Positions 11,628-24,300 of a stretch of DNA of 64,000 nucleotides are shown piece by piece (within the stretch, counting starts at the first letter, position 1; every line of letters begins with the position of its first letter). A program made the translations under genes and the position numbers. The stretch covers positions 198,226,001 to 198,290,000 of the forward strand of contig NC_060207.1 in assembly GCF_021130785.1 (NCBI RefSeq), in the 5' to 3' direction. The DNA is from Homalodisca vitripennis. Taxonomy: Eukaryota > Arthropoda > Insecta > Hemiptera > Cicadellidae. The notes under the pieces were generated by a model, which saw nothing but the letters and a program-made list of their open reading frames with translations, did no database searches and was not told where the DNA came from.

Positions 11628-13844
11628 GTCACAAATTAATATTCTGTTAGAAACACAAGGAATTAAATTCTGGTAAATCAGTTTCTTCACAATCTATTTC
11701 AACTACGTGAATGAACATTGCTACATTAAATCTCTGAAAGTCAGATAATTGAAAACATCCATTGAAAAGGAATATATTGCTGAATTATTTTCGAAATTTA
11801 CCGCACTGTACTATTGATCTTATGATGGTTAAATGAAGTCATGGAATTAAAATATAGATCATGTAGTAAATACAGGAATTGCAGGAATTTAATGAGTTTT
11901 TGCAGGAATTCAATGAGTTTTTGATGGGGTTTAAGGAGCAGATTATTACCGATTTATTCAAACATTTTGATCATTAAGGTGATTAAAATGCACATAGTTT
12001 AATTAATTTATCATACTAAAATATGTAACATGGAAAATATATACATAAATAAAAAATTTGGCCCTGAAGCCAAAACATTTATCTTAATTACACATATAAA
12101 TGAGGTACCAAAAGTAATAAACGTATTATAGTCAAAAACAACTTTCTACGTATTATATAAACGTTTATAGTATAATTCGCACTATAGCTTTCATTCAGAT
12201 TGCATATTTATTTCATTTGTAGCACTAAACCAATATAAGTTATATTATATATCAACGGACTAAGAAAATAACATTAAATTTATGCATTTATTGCAAATAA
12301 ACTATCATAAAACGACAGCTTTTACTTTGCGTAGGCAATAAACAACCAGGTCATGACATACGAGATGTTAATGCTGTTGTTTTAAACGAGAGTACAGCGA
12401 TGAAATCGAACAATAACTTATCCGCGCTTGTAGTCATTGTAACATGTAAAGTTTTTAGAGTGTACTATTCTAAATGCAAATTTAAACGACTTAATCTCAC
12501 TATAATTGATCTCCAGGATAGTGGCCACGATGCATTTTGCTTCATGATAGGTTGAGTCATAAATATCCCCAATATATACTAAATAACTTATAATTTTAAC
12601 TTTGCCGAAATGATGTGTAGGAGAATATATTTTGTAATATATTTAACAAAAGCAATAACAAATATAATGTTATAATAGAATTGGAAGGCGCATTTTGAAA
12701 TTTATTGGAAGACAATTTTAGAAACGACAGTTTTTTTTTCATCACTGCTAGCAATCACTGTTGATTTTGTGGGTAAATTAACATTTTATTTGGTCCATAT
12801 GATTCCAAATAAGATAATTGAGCCGTGGATGTTAGGTTTTGGATTACCTTGCAATTGAGATGCATTCAATAATTTTTCACTAATTTACATGGTAACAGCA
12901 TTTGAAAACACAATTGTTTTAGAATCAAACTATCTTGGTACATATTACGTTTGCATTTATCTAGCATTACAGTAAGATGTTTTATTTTTCACAGCGCGTA
13001 CTGTCCACTATAAAGTAAACTATGAATGCATTTAGCTTTTTTATCTTTATATTAAAACCATACTGTTACTTGCAGTCACATATAATTATCATGAATTAGT
13101 TCTGTTCTTTTAAACCCTATCCCTCTGCCAAGTTCAATATTATAACAATCATTTGATTATATTAAATCTTTCAACTCTCCTAATCTATTTAATTAAATAT
13201 TATTACTAACAGCTGATTTTTTCCCCTTAAGCATCTGTAAATCATTAGTCAACTACTGTGACCATTGACTGTTTGCTTATTCCACAATAGCTAGAATTAT
13301 AAAATCTTTCCGTAACAGTGTTTATTTATTATAACTTATAAAGCAGTAAAAAGCTGAATGAGGAAAATGTTGCAAAAAGAAAACGATTAAGTATTAAGAA
13401 TCTGTAACCTCGGTGTTTCTTTACCGATATTAAGCTATGGCTTACTAGTTCGTTACTTGTTTGATAGTTGGTGTATTAATATTCAGTGCTCTTAATCATC
13501 TCTGCCCCCTTGCTAAAAGTAACCTTAGGTACCTTTGTGAATACAATTCTTACACTAGGTTTTTCAATATTTTCTATCCAAATCTGAATGTGTATAAGAT
13601 TTCGAATTTTAAGCATTATTATATTATTCAAAACTAAAGTATTTGTATATAAATTAATAGCCTATTTAATTATAAAAATAATTAGCATGAAAAAAGTTAT
13701 ACAGGATTTACGCTACGCACCATAAACTACCAATTAATAACGTAAATTACTGTGACCTTCGCCTGGTGTTTTTGCGTTGCACTAATGACTATATCATATA
13801 AAGTATATCACGTTATTATTATTTTTTTTTTACCAAAATTGTAA
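11628..13844. other. long AT-rich stretch, no gene seen
   Basis: No coding block is seen. A local direct repeat (GCAGGAATTTAATGAGTTTTT and its near copy) lies at 11,881-11,925. Confidence 0.55.
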
Positions 13845-13849
13845 TCTTA

Positions 13850-14000
13850 CTGACTGAGCGTTAGCGAAGTTTATATCAGGGTATGGAAAAAGATGATATC
13901 CATCAGTCTGTATGTCTCCCCCTTAGCACGATACCTCGGGAACGAGCTGACTTATTAAATTAATGGCCCCATGGAGTTTAGCTGAGTCTTAGCGAAACAT
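13850..14000 (+). repeat. dispersed repeat family B, copy 3
   Basis: Contains GACTGAGCGTTAGCGAAG, TCTGTATGTCT and CACGATACCTCGGGAACGAG in order: the inverted counterpart of 6,290-6,420. A second TTAGCGAAA follows near 13,991. Confidence 0.6.
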
Positions 14001-14269
14001 TTTACAAATTATTCAGGGTTTATACATTTAATACTTTATAAGTTTTCCAGATATATTTTAGATCAATACTACTGTATGGTTTGTTTTATCCTTAAATATA
14101 ATTGTTTTAGAATGTTAAAAATTACTTTTAATAATAACCTTAGAAAGAAATTAATTAGATTCGACATATCGTTTAATATATAAAAACAAGGAAGAAGTAA
14201 TCCATAGTATGTGTCACGTAAAAGGCTTCACGAAGGATGTGTACGACATTTCAAGTTTATCGCTTGTTT

Positions 14270-14400
14270 CATTCTATAGATTTCATGAGGACAGATAGAC
14301 AGACATAAAGTCATACAGAAAAGAAACTTTTACGACACCTGGTAAAAAAAAAGGAAAATGGGTCAGCCCACTGAGTGATGGGCTTATATGACATTCAGCT
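14270..14400 (-). repeat. dispersed repeat family B, copy 4
   Basis: Carries the GACAGATAGACAGACAT run, then CCCACTGAGTGATGGGCTTA and a degenerate CATTCAGCTAA end. It abuts copy 5 in the same orientation, giving a head-to-tail pair. Confidence 0.5.
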
Positions 14401-14535
14401 AAATCCCATGGTTGGGCATTAGATTAGTTCGTTCTCGACATGTCGTGCGGAGAGACAGACAGATAGACAAAAAATAATATTTTTAAATCATCTCGTGTAA
14501 TAGACTTCGCTAACGTTTATATGAGCTAGCAAAAA
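14401..14535 (-). repeat. dispersed repeat family B, copy 5
   Basis: Contains TTAGTTCGTTCTCGACATG, GAGACAGACAGATAGAC and AATAGACTTCGCTAACG in the same order as copy 2 at 6.3 kb. No coding potential. Confidence 0.55.
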
Positions 14536-14540
14536 TTCCT

Positions 14541-15404
14541 TCATCTAGGTAATAGTGTAGTGTCACCAGCGATAACTATTCTCACACAACACTCTAATTA
14601 AGGAGAAATAATATTTGGTTCTTATAGCAGTAGTTGAAGCGGAGGTAATTTGTACTAAGTGCAAAGTTGCAGATTGCTAATTGTTATGCGACAAATAGTT
14701 TCTCGGTGCTGCTTGTTACCTGTTTGTTTACTGAAGTTGCAAAACAAACTGTTACGGACTGGAACAGAACATTAAAGTTATTAAAAACTTACTAAATGTG
14801 AGACGAGAATATTCCTTTGTATATAACAATTGTGTATAGCATTTGCACATGTCGTTTTAAATGTGATCCTGCATAAGAGCAGACAATGTCACAGTACAAT
14901 TATGTTTCATTACAGTTCATTCTATCTTAATAGTGATCTCAATGCTTCATGGCTTTCAAACGGGGGCAAACGTAAAGGAATCTTGTATGATTAATAACAT
15001 GTTATAATCAATTAATTTAGTATTAAATAAATTACTGTTTGCTTAAACATTACGAGTACTTTCGTATCCTTATCGTAATGCTCAAATATAACTGATACAA
15101 TAATTTCATAAGTAAGTTCATTAAATAAGTATTTTAATTAAGAAGAAACGCCGTATTCGTTATTAAATAAAGGCATTCAATAAACATATTCTTTAAAAGA
15201 CGTGGATATATCTTTTTTCAAAATTACAAACGGAGTTAACTTTCTGATCATTTTGTATAATAAAACAGTAAGAATATTGCGTAGTGCGTTTGGAGATTAA
15301 AATGTATACGGTCAAACAACTAAATAAAATACTTTATGGCCAGTAGCTATTCAAAAATGTTCATTAATCGTATCGGAATATTTATGGACGATTTAAACTT
15401 TATG
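14541..15404. other. AT-rich stretch, no gene seen
   Basis: No coding or repeat feature is recognised. Confidence 0.5.
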
Positions 15405-15855
15405 TTAAGAAAACTGAGCTCAGAATTTAACGTAGCGTATATCAGTAGGATTTATTACGCGCTCTTAAAATAATTATACTTTTTATCACTATCGTTTCAA
15501 TATTACTTTCTGTTAGTAAAACCTTTAAGTATATTTAGTTATAGTAATAAAATGTTTATTTTAAGACGATATAACCTTCATTGTCGGGGACGGGTGTGTT
15601 AATATTAAATTTCAAAATCACGAATTAAATTGAAAAACTGAGCTCAGACTTAACGTACATCAGTAGGATATATTTTTTGAAGATGTTTTTAGGATGTATT
15701 ATTTGAAGAGCTTGTACGCTCTTCAAATAATGACACCTTTTGTCACTATCGTTTGAATATTACTCATTGTTAGTAAACCCTTTAAGTATATTTAGTTAGA
15801 GTAATAAAATTTTAATTTTAAGACGTCTTCATTATTGAGAACGGATGTGTTAATA
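15405..15855 (+). repeat. diverged tandem duplication, offset about 224 bp
   Basis: CTGAGCTCAG occurs at 15414 and 15638. The downstream modules follow in both halves: ACGTA..ATCAGTAGGAT, CACTATCGTTT.AATATTACT, GTTAGTAAA.CCTTTAAG, TATATTTAGTTA and then GTGTGTTAATAT. The second copy contains an inserted hairpin (15,698-15,731). There is no open frame. Confidence 0.75.
15698..15731. repeat. perfect 14-bp hairpin
   Basis: ATTATTTGAAGAGC is followed by a 6-base loop TTGTAC and its exact reverse complement GCTCTTCAAATAAT. It sits inside the second copy of the 224-bp duplication and is absent from the first. Confidence 0.85.
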
Positions 15856-15859
15856 TCAA

Positions 15860-16424
15860 ATTTTAAAAATACCTCAGTTTTAATCAAACGATCCATTTAC
15901 ATTGCTTTAGGCAATAACTTCACAGTTTACACTATTCAAACAAAATCTTTCAATCGTACTTTGCATTATTAACTAAATTATTTACGCTTGTGTGTATGTA
16001 AACGATTATTTAACATCTTCAACTAATAAGTTAGCTAATTTTAACTTCTTTTAGTTTAAAATACAATGTAAAAAAATACATTAGAATTATTAAAAGATAG
16101 ATTACGCCTAACCAGTATTACAAGAACAGTAGATATTAAACCATGTGCGAGAAAATTTGTCTGTAACAAAATAGTGTAGCCTAACATAAAATATTTTTAT
16201 TGTTTCTAACTGATCTAGCCCTAACCATACGATGTGTTTGGCATATATGCAAGGTAATTATTATTATTAAATGTATTACATGTACTAGTATTTGGTGTCA
16301 CTAATATGTATTCTATTTTAGTTCAAAAACTCTATAGTTTGCTTTTAAAAAGTAGTTAATTTAATAAATGCAGAAAATATCAAATATTATTTGATCATTT
16401 TTGTCTACGGCATCACAAATAAGT
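15860..16424. other. AT-rich stretch, no gene seen
   Basis: No coding frame or repeat is recognised. Confidence 0.5.
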
Positions 16425-16427
16425 AGG

Positions 16428-16650
16428 AAAGCCGATGGCCGAGCGGTCTATGACGCCAAAAAGTTTGTGAGATGGTGATAGCACAAGTTCAAGCACATCC
16501 GTTGTACTTTTTATCAGAGTCGTGAAACTTTAATGTACCGGCTCTATCTAAACCTTATTTTGTTTTTCAGGTTTGTTGCCTAGGCTAGCACAGTTCATGG
16601 GGACGTAGAAATAGGTCTGGAAAAGGAATCGGCCTTATTTTTATGTAAAA
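16428..16650 (+). mobile_element. tRNA-Leu-like SINE or tRNA pseudogene with body
   Basis: The head reads GATGGCCGAGCGGTCTATG at 16434-16452, nearly the A-box half of a eukaryotic tRNA-Leu (GATGGCCGAGCGGTCTAAG). About 35 bp further, AAGTTCAAGCACATCC (16485-16500) is a degraded B box (GGTTCGAATCC type). A non-tRNA body follows, with GTCGTGAAACTTTAATG and TACCGGCTCTA. That order is what a tRNA-derived SINE looks like, and internal pol III promoter boxes would drive it. No clear poly-A end or flanking duplication was found, so a lone tRNA pseudogene is the alternative. Confidence 0.5.
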
Positions 16651-17550
16651 AAGTTTAAAACTAGTATTTGCTTTCCAACACTTATTTATCATCATTCTAT
16701 TGTTAAGCTCATTTTAAAAAGATGTTTACATAACTTGACCTAGTTTCATTTTTTAATAATTATTATTTATCTGTACGATATGACAAGAGTTATCTTGTAA
16801 ATGACCTTGTTATTGATTTATTTTTATTTATTAACCTCTTGATTTATAATCCTAACAATAATCCAGAAAATTTATAAGATTTATTTATAATTCAAGACTT
16901 GATACCCAATAATAAATATATTATTGAATAGCAACACTCGCCTAACTAATTAATTGTACTTCATATGATTATTAGTTTATATTATAATAAAATGCCCAAC
17001 AATACAGACTTAATGTTATAAATAAGGTTTTATGTAAATAAACTTATTCCATGAAATGAAAAAATATTAATAATATTTTTTGTATATTATACAAATATTA
17101 TTTTTCATACACATTTGCTAGGGATGTTCTAATGGACTTATATTGCAAACAAGTGAATACATGGCAGTGGACATTTGAATTACTAAACATGAAGTTAACA
17201 TAACACTAAAGAGCGTTATATTAAACATCTTAAATTGTACAATAGTACTTAATACCCTTCATTAAAGTTATTAAAAAGTATAACTGTTAAGTATTTTTTT
17301 ATTTATATTATGGGAATAACTAATGTTTTCCAGCAGTAGCAAAAACATTTAGGATTTTTGAACTTATGGTAAGGAGAAAGTTGAATGAGATGGGTTTACA
17401 AATTCAACGTTATCGTTTTTCGTCTTTCAATTGGTTATTTTTTACGAAAAAAAAATTATAGTGAAGTAAACATTTTTCAAGGAAGTAAACAATAATTTCA
17501 CATCTAACGTATACAAGGCTAGGTCTCGCCAATATGGTGATGATCCGACG
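16651..17550. other. AT-rich stretch, no gene seen
   Basis: Extremely AT-rich, with no coding or repeat feature recognised. Confidence 0.55.
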
Positions 17551-17912
17551 AGAGTATTGTTGGGTGGACATAATCTCACCGTCATAAACACAACATTTTT
17601 GTAAAACTAGGGTTGTTTTATGTGATCTGCCCCTAATACATAAAGAATACCGATCAATGTGCAGACATCAGAGTGTTGGCGGTCATAGATATTCGCACCA
17701 CCACAAACACAAGGCTTTTTATTAAACTTGGGTTCTGTTGTGTCAACTGGTCCTACTACATAAAGAATATCGGTAGGTGTGACAGACATCAGACAGTGTT
17801 GGTGGGCAGAGATAGTTGTGTCTTCATAAACTCAAGACTTTATGTAAAACTTGAGTTCTGTTATATCAAGATTTTCTATAATGTAAATACTAGTGGTCCA
17901 TGTGACTGTACA
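17551..17912 (+). repeat. three diverged copies of a 120-bp tandem repeat
   Basis: The register is exact: TAAAGAATACCG at 17641, TAAAGAATATCG at 17761 and GTAAATACTAG at about 17883. Each unit also has GT.TTGG.GG near its start, a CATAAAC-type block and a GTAAAAC/TTAAAC-TTGGGTT block. The overlapping open frames on the two strands (17,607-17,789 minus and 17,673-18,029 plus) follow from the repeat length being divisible by three, and neither has a recognised motif. Confidence 0.8.
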
Positions 17913-18469
17913 GCCGTAGTGTCAGAAAGACCTGAATACATCTCCGGTTTGCTGTTATCTATGTTAAACATTACTATGAAAATCTTTAAGCACAAGTATC
18001 CATTCAAATTATATTATGGCATTATTTAACTTGTTTATCTACTAAATATTTCATTGGATTGTTCCAAATAATCATAAACTTTGTCTTCTGCAGTAATTTT
18101 TAAAACTACCATATGTGTCCTTTTTTATTTAATAAGGATTCCAATTAGTCCTTTACGAATAATTTACATGGAACTGTGAAATACTCTCCCGTACACTCGT
18201 GATAAACGACATACACTAGAAGAAACTCCTTACTTTTCATCCTATGCCGTTTCACAGCATGTTCCAAAGGCATGTGTATCACATGTTCTGTATGTATGTG
18301 TATCACATGTTCGAGAGGCATTATTAAAGTTTATTATTTTTATCCCTGATAGTTCTTATGTTAAGCTAAAATTATACTTTTAATTTTATTTATACTAATA
18401 AAAGTGAAAATATTATGTGAACCTCCTATCATATAACGATAGAGCGTATGTGTTAATAAGGTAGATGTA

Positions 18470-18605
18470 GGTCAAACTTTGCACGAACCTATTACTGTAG
18501 ATGACTTGTAACTTGTTACTTGAGTGAGAAGTTGTTCAAGTTGGTCACAGTTAGCCTATAACCCAGAACGTGAGTGGAATAATGATGCCCTCTATACAAT
18601 GCGCG
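18470..18605 (+). repeat. dispersed repeat family A, copy 3
   Basis: The longest copy of the family in direct orientation, with CAAACTTTGCACGAACCTAT, CTTGTTACTTGAGTGAGAAG, GTTCAAGTTGGTCACAG and ACGTGAGTGGAATAATG. It ends near ACAATGCGCGG. It aligns along its whole length with the inverted copy at 11.3 kb. Confidence 0.75.
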
Positions 18606-21284
18606 GACTGTTCTGCCATGTACCTAGCGCGTTATGAGATAATATGTTTAGTAGTACAATTTAGCTTCTGAAACTGTAAAGATATATAGTTATTGATGAC
18701 TGCATACACCGTTAGTTAAAAGAGCCACCGAATAAGTTATTTATTAATGGTTTTTACGGATTAAATAATAAAGGATACTATGTTTTTATTATTGTTAATG
18801 GTGGAAAGAATAATAGGATATCAGTTACTTACCATCGTCGTATGTAACAAAATGTATATCACAACGTTTTTAGGATTCATATAAATCTTATTTCTTAAGC
18901 GAAATGATAATTAGTACATAAAAAAGAAAAAAACTAATAGATATAAAAGATATTAAACAAGTCCGTAAACTACTTGGAGTTTAGCCAAGAGAAAATGAAC
19001 CAAGAGTGGTCTCTGAACAGGATGCAATTCACAAGCACGAGACCTCAGGAGCACTATCCACGTCATACAAGCACAGAGAACAGTGAGACACTGAAAGAAA
19101 TATTTCGGTACCTCCTGCGGACTCACGGCGCGTCATCTGAAAAACACTGAAATGTCTGAAATACTTGCATGCTTTCGATGAATGATAGCTTTGCTAATTT
19201 CAAAACTATTAGAATTTTTTAAATTTTGTGATATATACACATACGAATTAATAAGTTGCACAAACCTATAAATATAGATTTTTTAGTAGATACTTTGTTC
19301 TATTTTAATGACCTATTTGCGATATATGTTTCTTACAAAAAGATAACAAGAATTCGAAAATTTAATACTGTATACAATCTGAAAATATAGTGATCTTTGA
19401 AGTCGACCTATGGGAAATATTTTAATAGTGTAATTTGCGTTTTGCTATGTCATTCCATAAGTATTTATTTAAAACTATTACAGGCTTTAATGACCAGTAT
19501 ATCTAAAAGCTTCAATTAGTTACAAGATATGTCCAGTAGATCTTAGAGTCTCTAAAAGCATTCCAGTACTAAAACACATTCCTTTGTAAAACTGATCTGG
19601 ATAACCTGTAGATCTGAATGGTGAGGCCCATAAAATATTGTGTAGTATAGTTCTAAAATAACGGTCGTAGCAAATGTAAATTTGAACTAATTATTAGCCT
19701 ACTCAAGGACGTATAACCTAAACTCCGTACTGTTTGTCAGTATTGTAATTTTTAAGCGGTTTATATAAGAGTTGCACTTACCCGTTAAGTTGCACTCAGT
19801 TTAATATCTTATGCGCACATTTTTCAATAGCAAAATACCTAATATAAATGTGATCACAGGAAGATATTGCAATATCCCGATCCATTTTTAAATACTTCGG
19901 AATAGTTTAAAGAACAGTATTTTGGCACCTTGAAGCCGGAGAGTGATATAGTTATTGAAATAACTAATATAGAGGAAACTTATTCAAAAAATTTTAACAT
20001 TTTAATGTAAATTTGAATAATTTCAGTTACACTTGTACTATTTTAGCCCCGTGGGAAGGAATCAGAGTCCATAGTTTTCTTATTAAAAGTACTTACGATG
20101 GAAAAAAATTTAGCATAACAATACATTAAGTCCAAAGGAGGCATATTTAAGCTAAATACTATTTATGTCAATGAATAATATATTCAAAAGTAAATTATAT
20201 GGAATGGCCTTTATTTTAGGATTTGCGCGCACATGATCATATTTTCTGGTTCGAATGAATTATATTTCAGGTATACAAAATAAAACAATTTACCTAGATC
20301 AAACGAATATATATAAGTAAGTCTAAGTAGCCTCTTTCAGACAATAACCGTCTAATCCGGCCCTTAAAATCTACTTCTAATTTAATGCCGAAGTATTGTT
20401 TACATTTTATCCCGACAAAAAAAAATTAGATATGAAAAGCCTACTTTAGTCACATAATATCCTCTCCCGACTAAAATAATCTGCTTCCGGTCAAAATAAT
20501 TTTCGATGGCTTAATTCAGTTAAAAATCTTTTCCTATTCAAGACAATACATGAGTAAATAATAAAAGCCTATTCATTACAATGAGGATTCTTCTATTACT
20601 AACTCTCTGTATATTCCTTATAACCTTTAAAAAGTTTCTGAGAAAATGAAAATAAAGCTAATCATTATTTGTTTTTAAATATAATAATCATAATTTATCA
20701 GTGTGATACGAATTTCTTACGGTTATTTATATGGGAAGATGGAAACATAAATAAACAGTTTCTCTACATGTGACAACTGTATTACACCCCCAGTCTTCAT
20801 GAATAATACTTATATGTTGAAAGTATTAGACATACTTGTGTTAACTTTCATCATCATATGAAATAAGTAAGGGAAGTTTAGAAAATCAAAGATATCATTC
20901 TTTTAGTGATTGCAACCCCTTAGGGTGGTTGATCTTGATAACAAATCTTTTTTTCTGCATGTTGAGAGCACGAGACGTGTGTGTCAATTTTCATTTTTGT
21001 AGGAAATCGGAAAGAATAAAAACAAAGCATAGTGCTCATATGTCTTACAACAGTCTAGAAGTAGAATCATTTCGGTTAACGCCTTCCCTAAGGAATGATA
21101 CCAAAATATATTTATAGACGTATTGTAATCATTTATGACTACTAGTGTAACACATCTTGATTAAGATAGTACTAGCGAGTATAAAGGAGTCCCCGGGTAA
21201 AAATTCTATTTTATACATTCATATATAATATTTTTTGAGAACCATTTATCTCTTAAACCAATAAAACATCTCTTTAGATAAAAT

Positions 21285-21290
<6 letters not shown>
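18606..21290. other. AT-rich stretch with one GC-richer patch
   Basis: No gene is recognised. A patch at 18,960-19,145 is GC-richer but every frame across it contains stops or lacks a known motif. The 62-codon frame at 20,929 looks like chance. Confidence 0.45.

Positions 21291-21336
<46 letters not shown>
21291..21336. repeat. (TA)23 microsatellite
   Basis: An uninterrupted run of TA dinucleotides directly visible in the sequence. Confidence 0.97.
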
Positions 21337-21339
<3 letters not shown>

Positions 21340-21343
<4 letters not shown>

Positions 21344-24300
21344 ATGAGCTTCATTACAATTTGAATGTTTCCTATTGCCACTGTAAGATATTCAACATCT
21401 ATTCAAATCTGGTACTAATACTCATATAAGTTGAGCAAACATATCCGGTATTCGTGACACGGACTGTTGGCTGTAATGAACCCATTCAGGAGTCACGTCG
21501 GGACATAACATCAATGACGTCCTTTATATACGCTTACACCATGTACTGTGAGTATAGGCTTAATCAACTTTAAACACGTTTAATCAAATTGAATTTTCAG
21601 TGCAACAATTACAAATCTAAATATAACTAGGAAAATGAGCGGAAATCTTCTAGATAAAAGTACTTAGGGTAGCAATTACTTTGAAATAAACTGAAAAATA
21701 ATAAATGGCAGATAATTTAACATAAAAAATAATAGGGTCCTAAGTATACTAGTACATATAATGAAAAAGAATCTGAAATACGAATAAATGGCTGATAAAA
21801 AATTTAATCAGAAAAAGGTTGGAACTAATTTTTTAAATATATTATTCCTACCTAAAAACGAAGAATTGCCATTTATTATATAGTGAAAAGCACAAAAACT
21901 CGTATAAAGATTCCAAATGTTGCAGTAAAGAAAGTATTACAATAAAATATTTTTTAAATGCTTTTACTAACATAACATAATATCCTAGGAAGTGGTATGT
22001 ATTACAAGTCTTGGTAATTTATAGCCTTTTTTCGATGACCGGTGATTTTATATAATAAAATTATTTTCTTCATGATTATTTCTAAAGTCTAAGTGTTAAG
22101 ATAAAAGCGATTAACAAAATTTGTACCAAGATAAGGTTTTTCAACGTCTTTTAAAAGCATCCACATTCTATTCCTCTAAGTAAAGTGGGTATGCTGCTCA
22201 ATATATGGACAAAAAACCACCGTTACAATGTTCCGGTTTGCATTGGTCCTTTATATCTGTATTTCAACGTTCTAAACATATTTTTATATGACGTACAAAA
22301 ATTCTTAATTTCAAATATGATTTTATAACGTTCCATAAAAAGTACTTTAAATATGTATGTAATTCATCATGGATCAAACATTATAAAAATAAAAGAAATT
22401 AGCTTATATTTATAATATACACCCTTAAAGTTTCCCACTTCTTAATTTCTTCGTAAATATATTTAAAAATTCAAAGTTATTTTAATAATTTTTAAAATCT
22501 TAAAGTAATGCTAAATGCAATAGTAACTGACATGTATTTGAATTTTTTTAATATTAACGAATTTGTCGTAATTGTTTTAATTGTTAAATATTATTTTATG
22601 GTTGGAATTTTAATACATACATATTTCTTTACAAAATAATTCATACATTAATTTACTATAGTACAATACCCTATATACCACTGTATTTTATATATTACAA
22701 GTCTGTTATGTAAGCAGTAATATATTTTAAAGCTCGTTGTAACGTCACCAGTGTATGACTGAAAGTAGAACAACCAGTAATTATTTGCGCGTAAAATAAT
22801 ACATCCCTTTAAATAGGACAATATAATCTCGCAGTTCTGCGCTCTTCTATTTCCAATTTAGAGCTCTTTGCCGTATAAGGGAACAAACGAGTAATCGACG
22901 TTAATCTCAAAAAGTGACTGAATATATGTAATCCCTTCTTTGTTTTTGACTTCTTTGTGTTGTATTTCAGTGGTAAAGCATGATTTATTACTGCGCAATA
23001 TCCACCTGACAAACCGAATATGAGTTATTTATATGGCCATAGATATGAATAGACTATTCTTTATATTTTTTCTTGTTTATTACAAACATATGTGCTTCTA
23101 TCATTGAATTTTGCATAGACTAGCTATCTCTCATAACAAATTGAAATAACTGTATAGTAACTAATAGAACATGGTATGTCAACATAAACGATATATATCA
23201 TTTTGAGTAATCTAAAGGATTACGTACCGGATAGCTTACAACGAAGAAAAAAGGGATTATATAAACAAAGTAATAAACTATGCAATCCAACACATTTAAA
23301 TATTTAAGAGTGGAAAATTCTTTTGGTTACGCTTTATCACATCTTTAAATGTACAGAGATTGTGAGGATTTTATATGTTAGACCATGACTATCGTTTTTA
23401 TCAAATTTTATACAGCAAAATACCAATATGAGTTCTTACGATTTTTTCAAATATCATTAGCATTCTTTTTAGAAATATTTCCTTGAATATATTTTGAATT
23501 ATATTTTATTACGACTATTTTACAATAAGTTTTAATTGCTACATTTTACAAGCATAAAAAGTCAAAAGATATTACATCGAATAGGTGGTTTTAAAAACTG
23601 GGTATGTACTTAAAAATAACTAATAAAAGTAATAATAGGTCAAATATAAAACCGAAAACTCTATAATAAGTTTAATTAAACCCCATTTATATTGGTTAGA
23701 AAGTAAATATGAGGCAAAAAATAGAAATATACATAGTTATACTAATATATTTTGCTCAAAGGTTTGAGCTGTGAGGGTTTTTTTACTTTTATCACTTATA
23801 ATATGATTGTAAATTTAGTACCTATAGGTATAGTTTGAATTTTATAACAGAAGAATACCATTTACCTTAAAAGACTTCTAAGAAATCGTGCTCCTAATCA
23901 TCATCGTCCTTCACTTAGAATTTGAATGTTTTATACTGGCGAGAAAGGTTTAAACATGTTGTTTGCATTTAAATTTGATGAATAAAAGTTTTCTTTTTTC
24001 GAATACTCCGTAATTATTGTTACGAATACATTTAATCAAAACAAGAAATTAATTGATTATACCTTAAAATTCAGAGTTAATTTTTTTTATTGGTTGGTGG
24101 AAAAGTATTAATTGCAACTATTTACAATCATCCAAATATTACTAATTTGACTCTATCGTGAAATTGACGAATTTATATCGTTTCTTATAATGATAATATT
24201 AATTAAGGTGATGCCGTTTTATACCAATCAGTCAATCGTGTTCTATATTACCGGAAAACATTATATTAACATGCATGGCCACCGTAAAAATTTGGCCGAT

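Noticed and set aside
17673..18029. 118-codon plus-strand frame
   Set aside because: It overlaps the 120-bp tandem repeat, whose length keeps the frame open; no start context or motif supports a protein.
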